Assembly: GCA_017551515.1 (NCBI GenBank)
Contig: JAFZLK010000025.1
Span: forward strand, 1-57,008
Source: Bacteroidales bacterium
GTDB lineage: Bacteria > Bacteroidota > Bacteroidia > Bacteroidales > ML635J-15
DNA length: 57,008 nt
Direction of reading: 5' to 3'
The position numbers were made by a program, and so were the translations under genes. The notes under the pieces were generated by a model. The model was not told where the DNA came from, did no database searches, and saw only the letters and a program-made list of their open reading frames with translations. Positions 24,550 through 33,917 of this stretch are shown here, piece after piece (positions within the stretch are counted from its first letter, which is position 1; each line of letters begins with the position of its first letter).

Positions 24550-24557
24550 CAAATTTA
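24550..24557 (-). promoter_or_regulatory. -7 box of the esterase-LysM gene
   Basis: Minus strand TAAATTTG, 24 nt before the ATG; it lies just past the terminator of the preceding gene. Confidence 0.5.
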
Positions 24558-24560
24558 AGA

Positions 24561-24595
24561 AAAAAATGATGCAGACTAAACATCTGCACCATTTT
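24561..24595 (-). terminator. Rho-independent terminator of the Ser/His-rich gene
   Basis: Minus strand AAAATGGTGCAGA / TCTGCATCATTTT stem with one mismatch, followed by a T-run; 28 nt after the stop at 24623. Confidence 0.8.
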
Positions 24596-24622
24596 GTTGT
24601 CATGAAATGCTATGTCATATAT

Positions 24623-26071
24623 TTATCTACGTGAAGATGAGTGACTTGATGAGCTATGAGAACTCGAGCTGTGTGAGCTTGAGCTGTGTGAGCTAGGAGA
24701 ACTCGATCTTGAACTGCTTGATGAACTTGGGTGCGAGCTTGATGGGTGGTAGCTGCTGCTTGAATGCGAGCTTGGCGAACTTACCCTTGAGTTACTACTT
24801 GGAGAGCTAGTTCTCGATGAATTCGAAGAATTTACTCTTGAGCTGCTGTTAGATGAATTTGTCCTCGAAGAACTTGACGAGTTTACCCTTGAACTGTTGC
24901 TGTTCGAAGAACTTGGGCGTGACGAACTCGACGAGTTGTAACTGCTACTCGGTCTCGAAGAACTTGATGAGTTTACTCTAGCGCCACTATTGTTAGTAGG
25001 TGTTCTGCTGGTATTGTCGTTTGAAATCCTCGAGTTGCTATTGTTGGCAGGCGTTCTGCTAGAGTTGTCATTTGAAACTCTTGAGTTGTTGTTAGCAGGT
25101 GTTCTGCTAGTATTGTCGTTTGCAACTCTCGAACTGCTATTGTTCACAGGCGCTCTGTTATAGTTGTCGTTTGCAATCCTTGAGTTGCTGTTGTTAGCAG
25201 GCGTTCTGCTATAATTGTCATTTGCAACTCTCGAGCCACTGTTGTTCGTAGGTGTTCTGTGCGTATTGTCGGTTGCTACCCTTGAGACATCGTTTATTGG
25301 AGCTTTCGTAGCATTGCTTCCTACAACTCTTGGGTTTTCACTTTTGATACTTCTGTGATGGTCGCTTATGTTATTTTGGTTTGGATGCCTGTCGTTGAAA
25401 CTTCCGTTTGGATGCGAGTTACCATATCCGTTGTGTGCTTCTCTGTGACCATTGTATCCATCATGTGGATGATGCGGATGGTTATAGCTGCAGTGATGAT
25501 GGTGATGGTAATCAGCTATGTGGTGGTGATATTCATGATATGGTCTGTGATGCCAGTGTCTCCAGTAAGTTGGATAATAGCCCCAGTAGTAAGGAGAGAG
25601 CCAGAAGTGCCATAATGGATCCCAGAACCAGTTGTAAATTACAGGACGGTATATGTAAACAGGTTCGACAATGTAGTTACGTCCGTAGATGTATTCGTTG
25701 CCAATTACTTGAACCGTGATGTTCTTGGTTTCAACATCTTTTTTTACATATATTGTTGCAATGTCTTGGTAGATGTCTTTTGCGAGGACAGCTTGTATCA
25801 CGATGTAGTGGTCGCCGTTTTCTACCGTTTCGACGCATCTGAGATAGTCAACTTCACCGTCGCCGTTAAGGTCGAGGTTTGAAATTGCTATTGATTCATC
25901 GTTGAGTTTTTTCTCGAAGTCCTCTATGTCTTTAGACTCTCCAAAAAGCGATGCCACAGCTTTAAGATCGAAATCATCAGCAATTTCTTCGCTTGCTGCA
26001 GTTACCGTTTGTGCCACCGATGCGATACTCATCCCAAGTACCAGACATCCTAATATGATAAACCGTTTCAT
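24623..26071 (-). CDS. Exported Ser/Asn/His-rich repeat protein
   Basis: 482 residues, no firm family. Signal peptide 1-20. The N-terminal domain (about 25-135) has a calcium-loop-like DLNGDGEVD in LDLNGDGEVDYLRC. It is followed by a Trp/Tyr/His-rich stretch (about 140-215) with runs such as HHHHH. Residues about 264-365 are imperfect 15-18-residue repeats of the form SRVANDNYSRTPANN. The last 115 residues are almost only Ser with Arg, Pro and Asn. The His-rich part could bind metal, and the tail looks like an unstructured surface spacer. The N-terminal domain resembles conserved Bacteroidetes exported proteins; function unknown. Confidence 0.75.
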   Translation of the reverse strand: MKRFIILGCLVLGMSIASVAQTVTAASEEIADDFDLKAVASLFGESKDIEDFEKKLNDESIAISNLDLNGDGEVDYLRCVETVENGDHYIVIQAVLAKDIYQDIATIYVKKDVETKNITVQVIGNEYIYGRNYIVEPVYIYRPVIYNWFWDPLWHFWLSPYYWGYYPTYWRHWHHRPYHEYHHHIADYHHHHHCSYNHPHHPHDGYNGHREAHNGYGNSHPNGSFNDRHPNQNNISDHHRSIKSENPRVVGSNATKAPINDVSRVATDNTHRTPTNNSGSRVANDNYSRTPANNSNSRIANDNYNRAPVNNSSSRVANDNTSRTPANNNSRVSNDNSSRTPANNSNSRISNDNTSRTPTNNSGARVNSSSSSRPSSSYNSSSSSRPSSSNSNSSRVNSSSSSRTNSSNSSSRVNSSNSSRTSSPSSNSRVSSPSSHSSSSYHPSSSHPSSSSSSRSSSPSSHSSSSHSSSSHSSSSHSSSRR

Positions 26072-26209
26072 AACTGTAAATTTTTAATTTGTTCAGTTTG
26101 TAAAGTTATAAAAATTGTGCCAAAAACCATGATTTTATCTTACATGATGCAGTTTAAAAAATCTTTAACATTGGTTATGGAAATAATTAAGATTTGTATA
26201 TGCTCAGAT

Positions 26210-26239
26210 AAAAAAGGGCTGCCTTTGGTTGACAGCCCT
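26210..26239 (-). terminator. Terminator of the parA-to-dipeptidase operon
   Basis: Minus strand AGGGCTG, 11-nt loop, CAGCCCT followed by a run of six T; 21 nt past the dipeptidase stop. Confidence 0.85.
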
Positions 26240-26259
26240 ATAGTTTGTTTGCCAATATT

Positions 26260-27627
26260 TTATTTCATCTCTGCGAAATACTTGTAGAACAGCGGAATAG
26301 TCTCGATTCCCTTGAGGAAATTTTCGACTGGATAGTTTTCGTTCGGCGAATGTATTGCATCAGATTCGAGACCAAAGCCCATAAGAATCGACTTTATGCC
26401 AAGCATTTCTTCGAAACGCGAGATGATTGGAATACTTCCACCACTGCGAACTGGAATCGGGCGTTTGCCGAATACTTCAATATATGCTTTTTCGGCAGCC
26501 TTGTATGCAGGAAGGTCAATCGGGCAAACATAGCCTTGTCCACCATGCAAAGGACGAACTTCAACCTTTACATAATCTGGAGCAACCTTCTCAAAGTATT
26601 CCTTGAAAAGCTGAGCAATCTTCTTGTGGTCCTGATTTGGAACAAGACGTGTCGAAATCTTTGCAAATGCCTTTGATGGAAGCACTGTCTTTGAGCCTTC
26701 GCCAGTGTAACCGCCCCAGATTCCGCATACATCCAAGCATGGACGAATGCCTGTGCGTTCGCAAGTTGTGAAGCCCTTTTCGCCTTTGAGTGCTTTTACG
26801 TTTATTGCCTTCTTGTAGTCTTCCTCGTTGAACGGCTTGCCAGCAAGCAATTCTCTTTCCTCTGCCGAAACTTCCAGAACATCATCGTAGAATCCGGGTA
26901 TTGTAATCTTGCCGTTTTCATCGTGAAGTTCGGCAATCATCTTGCAAAGCACATTGATAGGATTTGCCACTGCTCCGCCGAAAATTCCGCTGTGAAGGTC
27001 GTGATCGGGACCGGTAACTTCAACTTCCCAATATGCAAGACCGCGAAGCCCTGTGGTTATGCTTGGGATGTCAGATGCAATCATTCCTGTGTCGGAAACA
27101 AGGATAACATCGCCCTTGAGCAAGTCCTTTTGCTCTGCACACCATTCGGTAAGGCTCGGAGAACCAATTTCTTCCTCACCTTCGAGCATGAACTTAACAT
27201 TGCAAGGTAAAGTTTTGGTTTTCACCATTAATTCAAATGCCTTGGCGTGCATAAAGCTTTGTCCTTTGTCATCATCTGCACCACGAGCCCAGATTTTACC
27301 TTCTTTGATAACTGGCTCGAAAGGTTCAGTTTTCCAAAGCTCAATCGGATCAACAGGCATAACATCGTAGTGACCGTAAACAATTACTGTTGGTTTTGAT
27401 GGGTCGATGATTTTTTCACCGTAAACTATTGGATTGCCCTTAGTTGGCATAACTTCTGCCTTGTCGGCACCAGCTTGCTTGAGCAAGTATTTCCAATGTT
27501 CTGCGCACTTTATCATGTCCGACTTGTGCGATGCTTCCGAACTTATTGACGGAATGCGAATCAAACCGAAAAGTTCTTCGAAGAATCTTTCCCTGTTTTC
27601 CTTGATATAATCCTTAATGTAAGTCAT
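26260..27627 (-). CDS. M20 family metallo-dipeptidase
   Basis: 455 residues. Dinuclear zinc M20 peptidase: H86 in GHYDVMPVDP, the bridging Asp in ARGADDDKG (118-120), EGEEEIGS (151-153), D179 in VSDTG and a C-terminal His in DAIHSPNE. The split catalytic domain encloses a dimerisation lid. Best match is the carnosinase-like/CNDP dipeptidase branch rather than DapE. No signal peptide. Last gene of the operon that starts at parA; it could process muropeptide or dietary dipeptides. Confidence 0.88.
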   Translation of the reverse strand: MTYIKDYIKENRERFFEELFGLIRIPSISSEASHKSDMIKCAEHWKYLLKQAGADKAEVMPTKGNPIVYGEKIIDPSKPTVIVYGHYDVMPVDPIELWKTEPFEPVIKEGKIWARGADDDKGQSFMHAKAFELMVKTKTLPCNVKFMLEGEEEIGSPSLTEWCAEQKDLLKGDVILVSDTGMIASDIPSITTGLRGLAYWEVEVTGPDHDLHSGIFGGAVANPINVLCKMIAELHDENGKITIPGFYDDVLEVSAEERELLAGKPFNEEDYKKAINVKALKGEKGFTTCERTGIRPCLDVCGIWGGYTGEGSKTVLPSKAFAKISTRLVPNQDHKKIAQLFKEYFEKVAPDYVKVEVRPLHGGQGYVCPIDLPAYKAAEKAYIEVFGKRPIPVRSGGSIPIISRFEEMLGIKSILMGFGLESDAIHSPNENYPVENFLKGIETIPLFYKYFAEMK

Positions 27628-27651
27628 AATTTTATTGTTTGTTAAATGTTT

Positions 27652-28311
27652 TTAGTATTTCATTTTGTATGCTCCAGAGAAATAGAAATGACCCTGTATG
27701 CCGATTACTTGGTAGTGCTTGTTGAAACTTCCGAACAATGAAACGCCAATTCCTAAGTCGTAAAGAAACTTGAAAGTAGTTTGCACTTCGACATGTCCGC
27801 CTATGGTATTTTTTATTAAGGCTCCTGTTGGAATATCGGGATTTTGCACCCATGCGATTGCCCAGCAAGGACCTATGAAGAATGCGAAATTGTACCATCT
27901 ATCCTCAAAGCGAAGTCCGGCACCAGCATGAAAGTCGTTAAGTTGACGCATAGACCTAAGGCCTCTCAGATCTGGATTGTACCAACTTTCAAAGAAAAAA
28001 TTTTCGCCAGAGAAATGCCAGCCGACATTAAAATATACTGCCTTGTAGCGGAAATGATATGCAAGAGCCATTGTGCGATTCAGACCTTTCTCGTAGGTGG
28101 GTTCGTAGTTTATCTTGTAGCTTACGCCCATGCCGAAAGTCAACCAGTTGCTTCCTTGCTTGTATATCTTGTCGCCGTACTGCACTTCGCTGAACATCTT
28201 GTCGTACTTAGACTTCTCCTTGGTCGCACGAGGGTTGGTGTTGTCGGTTTGTGCGACAAGCATTATTGATGTAATGGCAAATAATATGGTAAGCAGCAGT
28301 CGTTTATTCAT
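27652..28311 (-). CDS. Exported protein, probable outer-membrane beta-barrel
   Basis: 219 residues. Signal peptide 1-20 (cleaved after LVAQ or nearby), a short polar linker (KEKSKYDKMFSE), then alternating aromatic/polar strands (NWLTFGMGVSY, AVYFNVGWHF, YNFAFFIGP) ending KMKY, as in small outer-membrane barrels. It overlaps the nitroreductase 3' end by 8 bp. Function unknown. Confidence 0.7.
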   Translation of the reverse strand: MNKRLLLTILFAITSIMLVAQTDNTNPRATKEKSKYDKMFSEVQYGDKIYKQGSNWLTFGMGVSYKINYEPTYEKGLNRTMALAYHFRYKAVYFNVGWHFSGENFFFESWYNPDLRGLRSMRQLNDFHAGAGLRFEDRWYNFAFFIGPCWAIAWVQNPDIPTGALIKNTIGGHVEVQTTFKFLYDLGIGVSLFGSFNKHYQVIGIQGHFYFSGAYKMKY

Positions 28312-29053
28312 TTTGCATGAATCCTTGTTTTTTCAATACGTCAAGCAGGCACTTTGATGCTTGTTCGTTTCCTGCCTTAGTGTATCTTACATCGGTAAAA
28401 ACTTGAGCAAGAGTCTGTTTGTTGTTCTCGGCAACAAATTTTTTGTTTGATTCGAGGCTTTCCGTTGTAGCGTAAATTCTGTCGATGTCGGCGGAACTAA
28501 AATCATGGTAAGTCTCGCGGTGAACGATTGCTTCAAGCGGAAGTCTTTCTGTTAGCGGTAATTGTTGCTTTGGATAGCCCATAGTGACTGTAGCTACAGG
28601 AACAACACCTTTGGGAAGTTTCAGTATTTCGATGATTTTATCGGCATTGTAGATTACCGTTCCCAAATAGCAGATTCCTAGTCCATTGCTTTCGGCTTCG
28701 AGGCAGGCGTTCTGTGCTGCGATTATTGCATCAGTGGCGGCTGTCATAAAGGTTAGGAAGTTGTCGAAACCAGCCTCAGCATTTCTATTCTTGCACCAGA
28801 TTTTGAAGCGGTTGATGTCGGCGCAGAATGTCAGCACTGCCTTGGCGTTTGTGATTGCAGGCTGGCAGAAATGCGTTGGAGCCAACTTTGCTATCATTTC
28901 CATGTCGGTGTTCACAATGATGCTGTAAATCTGCATATTGCCAGTATTCGAAGCTCTTGATGCGGCATTAAGAACCTTGTTGAGAACATCTTCGGGAATT
29001 TCCTTGTCGGCGTATTCCCTTACCGATACGTGGTCGAAAATTTCCTTTACCAT
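28304..29053 (-). CDS. Nitroreductase family flavoprotein
   Basis: 249 residues. Opens with HVSVREYADKEIPEDVLN, the FMN-phosphate-binding start of the nitroreductase fold, and continues with NAASRASNTGNMQIYS and GLGICYLGT. It resembles the NfsA/FRP-like NADPH-dependent oxidoreductases; the physiological substrate is unclear. One nt after ddl. Confidence 0.85.
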   Translation of the reverse strand: MVKEIFDHVSVREYADKEIPEDVLNKVLNAASRASNTGNMQIYSIIVNTDMEMIAKLAPTHFCQPAITNAKAVLTFCADINRFKIWCKNRNAEAGFDNFLTFMTAATDAIIAAQNACLEAESNGLGICYLGTVIYNADKIIEILKLPKGVVPVATVTMGYPKQQLPLTERLPLEAIVHRETYHDFSSADIDRIYATTESLESNKKFVAENNKQTLAQVFTDVRYTKAGNEQASKCLLDVLKKQGFMQNE

Positions 29054-29054
29054 A

Positions 29055-30026
29055 TTATTTCAGCTTTGATTCGATTACTTTTGTTAAAATGTCGGTTATA
29101 TTTTCACCCATTGTGCGTATCTGCTTTGGAACAATGCTTTCTGCGCTCATTCCAGGAATGGAGTTAACTTCGATGAAATAAGGAGTTCCTTCCTTGATAA
29201 TGAAGTCGATGCGAACAATACCGCCACAACCTATAATGTCGTAAATGCGAGAAACGGCTTCCTGAACTTTGCGGGTTTCCTCGTCGCTTATGCGGGCTGG
29301 GGTTATTTCGTTGGTGAACCCCGGCGTGTATTTGGCTTCGGTGTCGAAATAGTCGTTCTTTGTGGAAATTTCTGTCACAGGGAAAACTTGTTCGTAATCA
29401 GGTGTTTTCAGTACACCACACGAAACTTCTACACCCTTTATGAATTCTTCCACAATTATTGTCGTGTCCTCTGTGCGAGCCAAATTTATTGCATCAATGA
29501 ATTTGTCCTTTTCGTAAACCTTTGTTACACCGAAACTTGAACCTGCAGTTGCTGGCTTTACGAAGCATGGCAGACCGACTTTTTCAATGATTTCGTCCAC
29601 ATCGAATGGATTTTCGCCACGGATTATTGCCATTTTTGCCATTGCAATGCCCTCATCGGCAAGCATTTTCTTGGCAGCAATTTTGTTGAAAGTTATCATT
29701 GACGAAAAAACATCGCATGCGGAATATGGAATGCCAAGAATATCGAGCAAAGCCTGAACCTTACCGTCTTCGCCAGGCGAACCATGGAGAGCTAGGTAGG
29801 CGTAGTCGAATTTTGTCGGCACACCTTCGATGTCTGCCGAAAAACTATTGATGTCAACTTTGTATTCCTTGCCGCCTAACATGCATAAAAGACCTTCCTT
29901 TCTAACATCGATGAGGTAAGGATTGTAAAGATTCCTGTCGAGATTCAGGTAAATCTGGTTTCCGGAATTGAGGCTAATCTGTCGTTCCGAGGTGTAGCCT
30001 CCTGCCAATACTGCAATGTTTTTCAT
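29055..30026 (-). CDS. ddl: D-alanine--D-alanine ligase
   Basis: ATP-grasp enzyme that makes D-Ala-D-Ala for peptidoglycan. Seen: N-terminal GGYTSERQISLNSG, LHGSPGEDGKVQALL, the ATP-binding lysine block PCFVKPATAGSSFGV, and C-terminal RIDFIIKEG and EVNSIPGMS. 323 residues, usual length. It sits 2 nt after the MltD-like gene within the operon. Confidence 0.95.
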   Translation of the reverse strand: MKNIAVLAGGYTSERQISLNSGNQIYLNLDRNLYNPYLIDVRKEGLLCMLGGKEYKVDINSFSADIEGVPTKFDYAYLALHGSPGEDGKVQALLDILGIPYSACDVFSSMITFNKIAAKKMLADEGIAMAKMAIIRGENPFDVDEIIEKVGLPCFVKPATAGSSFGVTKVYEKDKFIDAINLARTEDTTIIVEEFIKGVEVSCGVLKTPDYEQVFPVTEISTKNDYFDTEAKYTPGFTNEITPARISDEETRKVQEAVSRIYDIIGCGGIVRIDFIIKEGTPYFIEVNSIPGMSAESIVPKQIRTMGENITDILTKVIESKLK

Positions 30027-30028
30027 AT

Positions 30029-31516
30029 CTATTTCTTCCTAATCTTTAATTTTTGTCCTACTCTTAATTTAGATGGGTCGATTCCGTTGAGGTTGATTAT
30101 GTCGCTGGCGGAAACGCCGTTATATTTTGCTGCTATCTTTGCTGGAGTATCCCCCTGTTGTACGGTATAGTATTCGTATGCAGGGTCAAGTTTTTGCGGA
30201 GCCGTGCTTGCTGGTGTGCTTGATGTGTTTGTTGTCGTCTTTGGCGCACTGCCACGAGTATAGATTTTTAATTTCTGACCAATTTGCAGACGGTCGCTGT
30301 AAAGTCCGTTCCAACTTTTGATGTTAGCCACAGTAACGCCATACCTTTTTGCTATGCTTCCTAGTACATCACCAGACTTTACGGTATAGATAGTCGCATT
30401 TGTTCCTGCAGGTTGTCCCGATGGAACTCCATATTTGCTGTCGGCGATTGCCTGTGTGATTTTCTGCTTGCAAAACATCGCAGAATCTTGGAAATGGTAA
30501 ATCGAGTCTTCAAGTTCCATAAATTTGCTGATGTACTTGCGTTGCATTTTCAGCGGATAGTATTGGGTTATTGCAGGTACAATGTCGAGCTTGTACTGAG
30601 GATTGAGTTCGCGAGTTTCTTCAACTGGGATTCCGAGAACAGAGTCGAGCTGTGCGAAATGAAGTTGCTGTTTAACCATCACGGTGTCAACATCTTCGTA
30701 GAAGTCAATCTTTTCGGGCTTGAAATTGTGCAACTGGTGGTATTCGAACATATACATCATTGCAATGAAGCCAGGTACATAGTTGCGCGTTTCTTCGGGG
30801 AGGTAGGGATAAATTTCCCAATATGTTGATTTGCCAGAGCGTTTCATTGCACCGTTGATTCTACCCGGACCTGCATTGTAGGCAGCAAGAGCCAAAGTCC
30901 AGTCGTTGTATGTCATGTACAATAATTTAAGGTAACGGCAGGCGGCATCGGTTGACTTTTCAGGGTCCATTCTCTCATCAATGTACGAGGTAATCTCAAG
31001 TCCCATGTTTAGACCGGTCTTGTACATGAATTGCCAAAGTCCAACAGCACCAGCAGGAGACTTTGCCTTTGGGTTGAGTGCCGATTCGATTACCGACAAA
31101 TATTTCAGTTCCAACGGAATGCCGTATGCATCAAGTTTTTCCTCGAACATCGGGAAATACTGGTGCGAAAGACCTAGTAGTTTTGGCGCCAACCTATGTC
31201 CGCGTTTTACATACTTGTCGATGTATTTCTGGACATTGGCGTTGTAGACAATATTTATTGGAGTTACAATTTTTTCCACGCGTTCCTTGAATATGGAGTC
31301 GGGCAGGTCGGTGTCGAAGTAAGTTCTGTCGTTGTCCTCAAGGTAGCATATCGTATCACGCCCTGTGTAGTAGTACCAATGTTTCAGGTAAACATCAAGA
31401 CTGTCAACCATATCAAAAGTTTTCTTTCTGCCGTTGCTTTCGGTTGTGTCGGCATTTTGTGCGTTGAGCAGTCCGGCGAGCATTAATATGAAGGTCAGCA
31501 GTAATGTCTTTTTCAT
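30029..31516 (-). CDS. MltD-like lytic transglycosylase with two LysM domains
   Basis: 495 residues. Signal peptide 1-19, then an SLT (GH23-type) domain with catalytic Glu in SVIESALNPKAKSP and the AVGLWQFM and AYNAGPGRI motifs. Two C-terminal LysM repeats lie near 375-420 (YTVKSGDVLGSIAKRYGV) and 450-495 (YTVQQGDTPAKIAAKYNG). It cleaves glycan strands to 1,6-anhydro-muropeptides in the periplasm. Between DUF5683 and ddl, 3 and 2 nt away. Confidence 0.93.
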   Translation of the reverse strand: MKKTLLLTFILMLAGLLNAQNADTTESNGRKKTFDMVDSLDVYLKHWYYYTGRDTICYLEDNDRTYFDTDLPDSIFKERVEKIVTPINIVYNANVQKYIDKYVKRGHRLAPKLLGLSHQYFPMFEEKLDAYGIPLELKYLSVIESALNPKAKSPAGAVGLWQFMYKTGLNMGLEITSYIDERMDPEKSTDAACRYLKLLYMTYNDWTLALAAYNAGPGRINGAMKRSGKSTYWEIYPYLPEETRNYVPGFIAMMYMFEYHQLHNFKPEKIDFYEDVDTVMVKQQLHFAQLDSVLGIPVEETRELNPQYKLDIVPAITQYYPLKMQRKYISKFMELEDSIYHFQDSAMFCKQKITQAIADSKYGVPSGQPAGTNATIYTVKSGDVLGSIAKRYGVTVANIKSWNGLYSDRLQIGQKLKIYTRGSAPKTTTNTSSTPASTAPQKLDPAYEYYTVQQGDTPAKIAAKYNGVSASDIINLNGIDPSKLRVGQKLKIRKK

Positions 31517-31519
31517 GGG

Positions 31520-32071
31520 CTAAAAGTTTAATGAACAGCCTACGCCAAGAATTGGAGTTCTTGTATAAGCAGTATTAAAGGTTTGCGGATAAAAGCGAGC
31601 CGAAAGGTTGTCGCCGACATCGAAGTAGAAAAGGTGGGCATCAACCGTTGCGTCAACGATTTGTAGGGCGTAAAGCAGTAGTGTGCCAGCAAGCATGTAG
31701 TCGCGTATGGTACGGTTTCTGTCCATGTTGTTCAGAATAGCCTCTTGTGAAAGTATTCCGTAAAACTCATCGTGTTCTCCCTTGTCGCGTTGCATGTAGG
31801 CGTTCTTGAACCTTTTGAACTCTTTTTGATTGCTTATCGCAAAGTAAATGCATGTTCCCATTGTTGCATAGACAATAGGCATTTTCCAGTATTTGCGGTT
31901 GTAAGCCTGTCCTGCACCTGGCACTAAAGCAAGGAGAGTTGCTGTTTTGGGAGAATGGACTTTTTCCTTTTCCTTCACTTGCTCCCTGCTCAAAGTGTCT
32001 ATTTGTGCATTTGCACCATAAACAGTGAAAGTCAGTACGATAATCATCAATATTTTTCCTGCACTGCTCAA
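31520..32071 (-). CDS. DUF5683 domain protein, exported or membrane
   Basis: 183 residues. Hydrophobic N-terminus (signal peptide ending ANA), then the family-typical KTATLLALVPGAGQAYNRKYWKMPIVY and later hydrophobic segments. It habitually follows parB in Bacteroidetes. The start at 32071 is a TTG; the first ATG (32047) would remove the charged n-region of the signal peptide, so the TTG is preferred. Function unknown. Confidence 0.8.
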   Translation of the reverse strand: MSSAGKILMIIVLTFTVYGANAQIDTLSREQVKEKEKVHSPKTATLLALVPGAGQAYNRKYWKMPIVYATMGTCIYFAISNQKEFKRFKNAYMQRDKGEHDEFYGILSQEAILNNMDRNRTIRDYMLAGTLLLYALQIVDATVDAHLFYFDVGDNLSARFYPQTFNTAYTRTPILGVGCSLNF

Positions 32072-32080
32072 TATGGTATT

Positions 32081-32983
32081 CTATGAGTTCAACTTGTCGA
32101 GAATGGCGATTATGCGCTCGAAGTCGCTGTCATTCTTGAATGGAATTACAATCTTGCCTTTGCCTTTTGTGTTGCGTTTGAGTTCCACATCGGTGGCGAA
32201 GCGGCTCGACAGGCTTTTCTGTAGCAATGCGTAGTCCTCGTTGGTGGCGAGCACTTTTTTCTTTTCCTTCTTTTCGACTTTTGCACCGCTATATTCCTTT
32301 ATGATTTCTTCGACCTTACGAACAGAGAAGTCGTATTTCAGAATCTGGTCGTAAATCATAAGCATGGTTTCCTCGTCCTTTGCTCCGAGAAGTGCGCGTG
32401 CGTGTCCCATCGAAATCTTTTCGTCGCGGATGCCAGTCTGGATTTTTGGCGGAAGGTTGAGCAGACGAAGGAAATTTGCTATTGCCGAACGCGATTTACC
32501 AACGCGCGTGCTTAGCTGTTCCTGTGTCATCTTGCACTCGTCGATGAGTTGCTGATAAGTTTGTGCAACTTCTATGGCGTTGAGGTCTTCGCGCTGAATG
32601 TTCTCAACGAGAGCCATTTCCAGCATCGACTGGTCGGTAACATCGGTTCTAATGTATGCCGGAATCTTTTTCAGCCCAGCAATCTTGGATGCGCGCAGAC
32701 GGCGTTCTCCCGAAATGAGCTGGTATTTTCCATTGCCCATATCCTTAACAGAAATAGCTTGGATAACACCGAGTTCCTTTATTGAATCTGCCAATTCCTG
32801 CAGTGCGGTTTCGTCAAAATCCTTTCGGGGCTGGAACGGATTGACTTCGATTGCATCAATTGGAATATCGTTCTGCTGAGTTGCTTTATTCCTTATTGCT
32901 GTTGCATCAGCAGGTATCAGCGACCCGAGACCGCGTCCGAGACCGCTTTTTTTCTTTTTGGTATCGTTTTTCTTGTCTGTCAT
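32081..32983 (-). CDS. parB: Chromosome-partitioning protein ParB
   Basis: 300-residue DNA-binding CTPase that loads at parS. Seen: N-terminal basic tail and GLGRGLGSLIP, the box with SGERRLRASK, the central helix-turn-helix region (QEQLSTRVGKSRSAIANFLRLL), and a C-terminal dimerisation segment. It starts 1 nt after parA. No parS 16-mer palindrome was recognised nearby. Confidence 0.95.
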   Translation of the reverse strand: MTDKKNDTKKKKSGLGRGLGSLIPADATAIRNKATQQNDIPIDAIEVNPFQPRKDFDETALQELADSIKELGVIQAISVKDMGNGKYQLISGERRLRASKIAGLKKIPAYIRTDVTDQSMLEMALVENIQREDLNAIEVAQTYQQLIDECKMTQEQLSTRVGKSRSAIANFLRLLNLPPKIQTGIRDEKISMGHARALLGAKDEETMLMIYDQILKYDFSVRKVEEIIKEYSGAKVEKKEKKKVLATNEDYALLQKSLSSRFATDVELKRNTKGKGKIVIPFKNDSDFERIIAILDKLNS

Positions 32984-32984
32984 T

Positions 32985-33761
32985 TTACTTGGTCATATTG
33001 TTTCGTTGCAGAAGTTCCTTCGCGAGATTCATGTAGTTGATTGCGCCGGTAGAGCTGACATCGTACCCGACAATCGACTGTCCGTAACTTGGAGCTTCGC
33101 TGAGTTTTACGTTTCTGTGTATTATAGTGTTGAAAACCATGTCGTCGAAATGATGCCTTACTTCGTCGAGCACCTGTTCCGAAATCTTTACGCGCTTGTC
33201 GTACATTGTCATTACAAAACCTTCGATGTCGAGGTCGGGGTTGAGGTTCGACTGTACGAGCCTTACGCTATTTAGGAGTTTGCCTAGACCTTCAAGTGCA
33301 AAGTATTCGCATTGAACGGGAATAAGCACCGAATCGGATGCGGTAAGTGCATTAATGACTATTATTCCGAGCGATGGCGAGCAGTCGATGAGGATGAAAT
33401 CGTACTTATCGCGAACCTTGTCGAGTACATTCTTTAATATGTATTCGCGGTTAGGCATATCCAGCATTTCGATTTCTGCACCGACAAGGTCGATGTTTGT
33501 CGGAAGCACAGACAAGCCTTCGAGTTCTTCGGATGTAAGTATTACCTTTTCGGGATCTTCATCCTTTACAAGACAATCGTAAAGTCCTGTTCTGATGTTG
33601 TTTACATCGAATCCTAATCCCGAGGTCGCATTTGCCTGCGGGTCGGCGTCAACGAGCAGAATCTTGTATTCCAATGCTGCAAGGCTTGCTGCAAGGTTTA
33701 TTGCTGTGGTCGTTTTCCCTACGCCACCTTTCTGGTTGGCTAATGTTATTATCTTACCCAT
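32985..33761 (-). CDS. parA: Chromosome-partitioning ATPase ParA/Soj
   Basis: 258 residues. Deviant Walker A KGGVGKTTT (residues 10-18), DADPQANATSGLG switch region and the IDCSPSLG block. It works with ParB in origin segregation. First gene of an operon continuing through parB, DUF5683, mltD-like, ddl, nitroreductase, a beta-barrel protein and the M20 dipeptidase, all with gaps of 24 nt or less. Confidence 0.95.
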   Translation of the reverse strand: MGKIITLANQKGGVGKTTTAINLAASLAALEYKILLVDADPQANATSGLGFDVNNIRTGLYDCLVKDEDPEKVILTSEELEGLSVLPTNIDLVGAEIEMLDMPNREYILKNVLDKVRDKYDFILIDCSPSLGIIVINALTASDSVLIPVQCEYFALEGLGKLLNSVRLVQSNLNPDLDIEGFVMTMYDKRVKISEQVLDEVRHHFDDMVFNTIIHRNVKLSEAPSYGQSIVGYDVSSTGAINYMNLAKELLQRNNMTK

Positions 33762-33786
33762 TTTCTTTCGTTATAAATTGAAATGT

Positions 33787-33794
33787 CAAAAATA
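33787..33794 (-). promoter_or_regulatory. -7 box of the parA operon
   Basis: Minus strand TATTTTTG, 25 nt upstream of the parA ATG. A -33 TTTG is not evident at 19-22 nt. Confidence 0.45.
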
Positions 33795-33917
33795 ATACAT
33801 ATTGATGGAATAGCCATTTTTTTGATGGCTTGTTTTTCCAATTTGTTCATAACTTTTTTGTATCTTGCTAATAATCAGCAATGATATTTTGGGGGCTGTG
33901 AATGGCTTTTTGCTCGG

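Noticed and set aside
24975..25280. 51-54-nt repeat pattern
   Set aside because: It is the coding repeat of the SRVANDN protein, in frame, not a regulatory array.
33762..33917. Possible parS near parAB
   Set aside because: No 16-mer palindrome like TGTTNCACGTGNAACA was found; the AGCCAT/ATGGCT hairpin at about 33813 has a different form.
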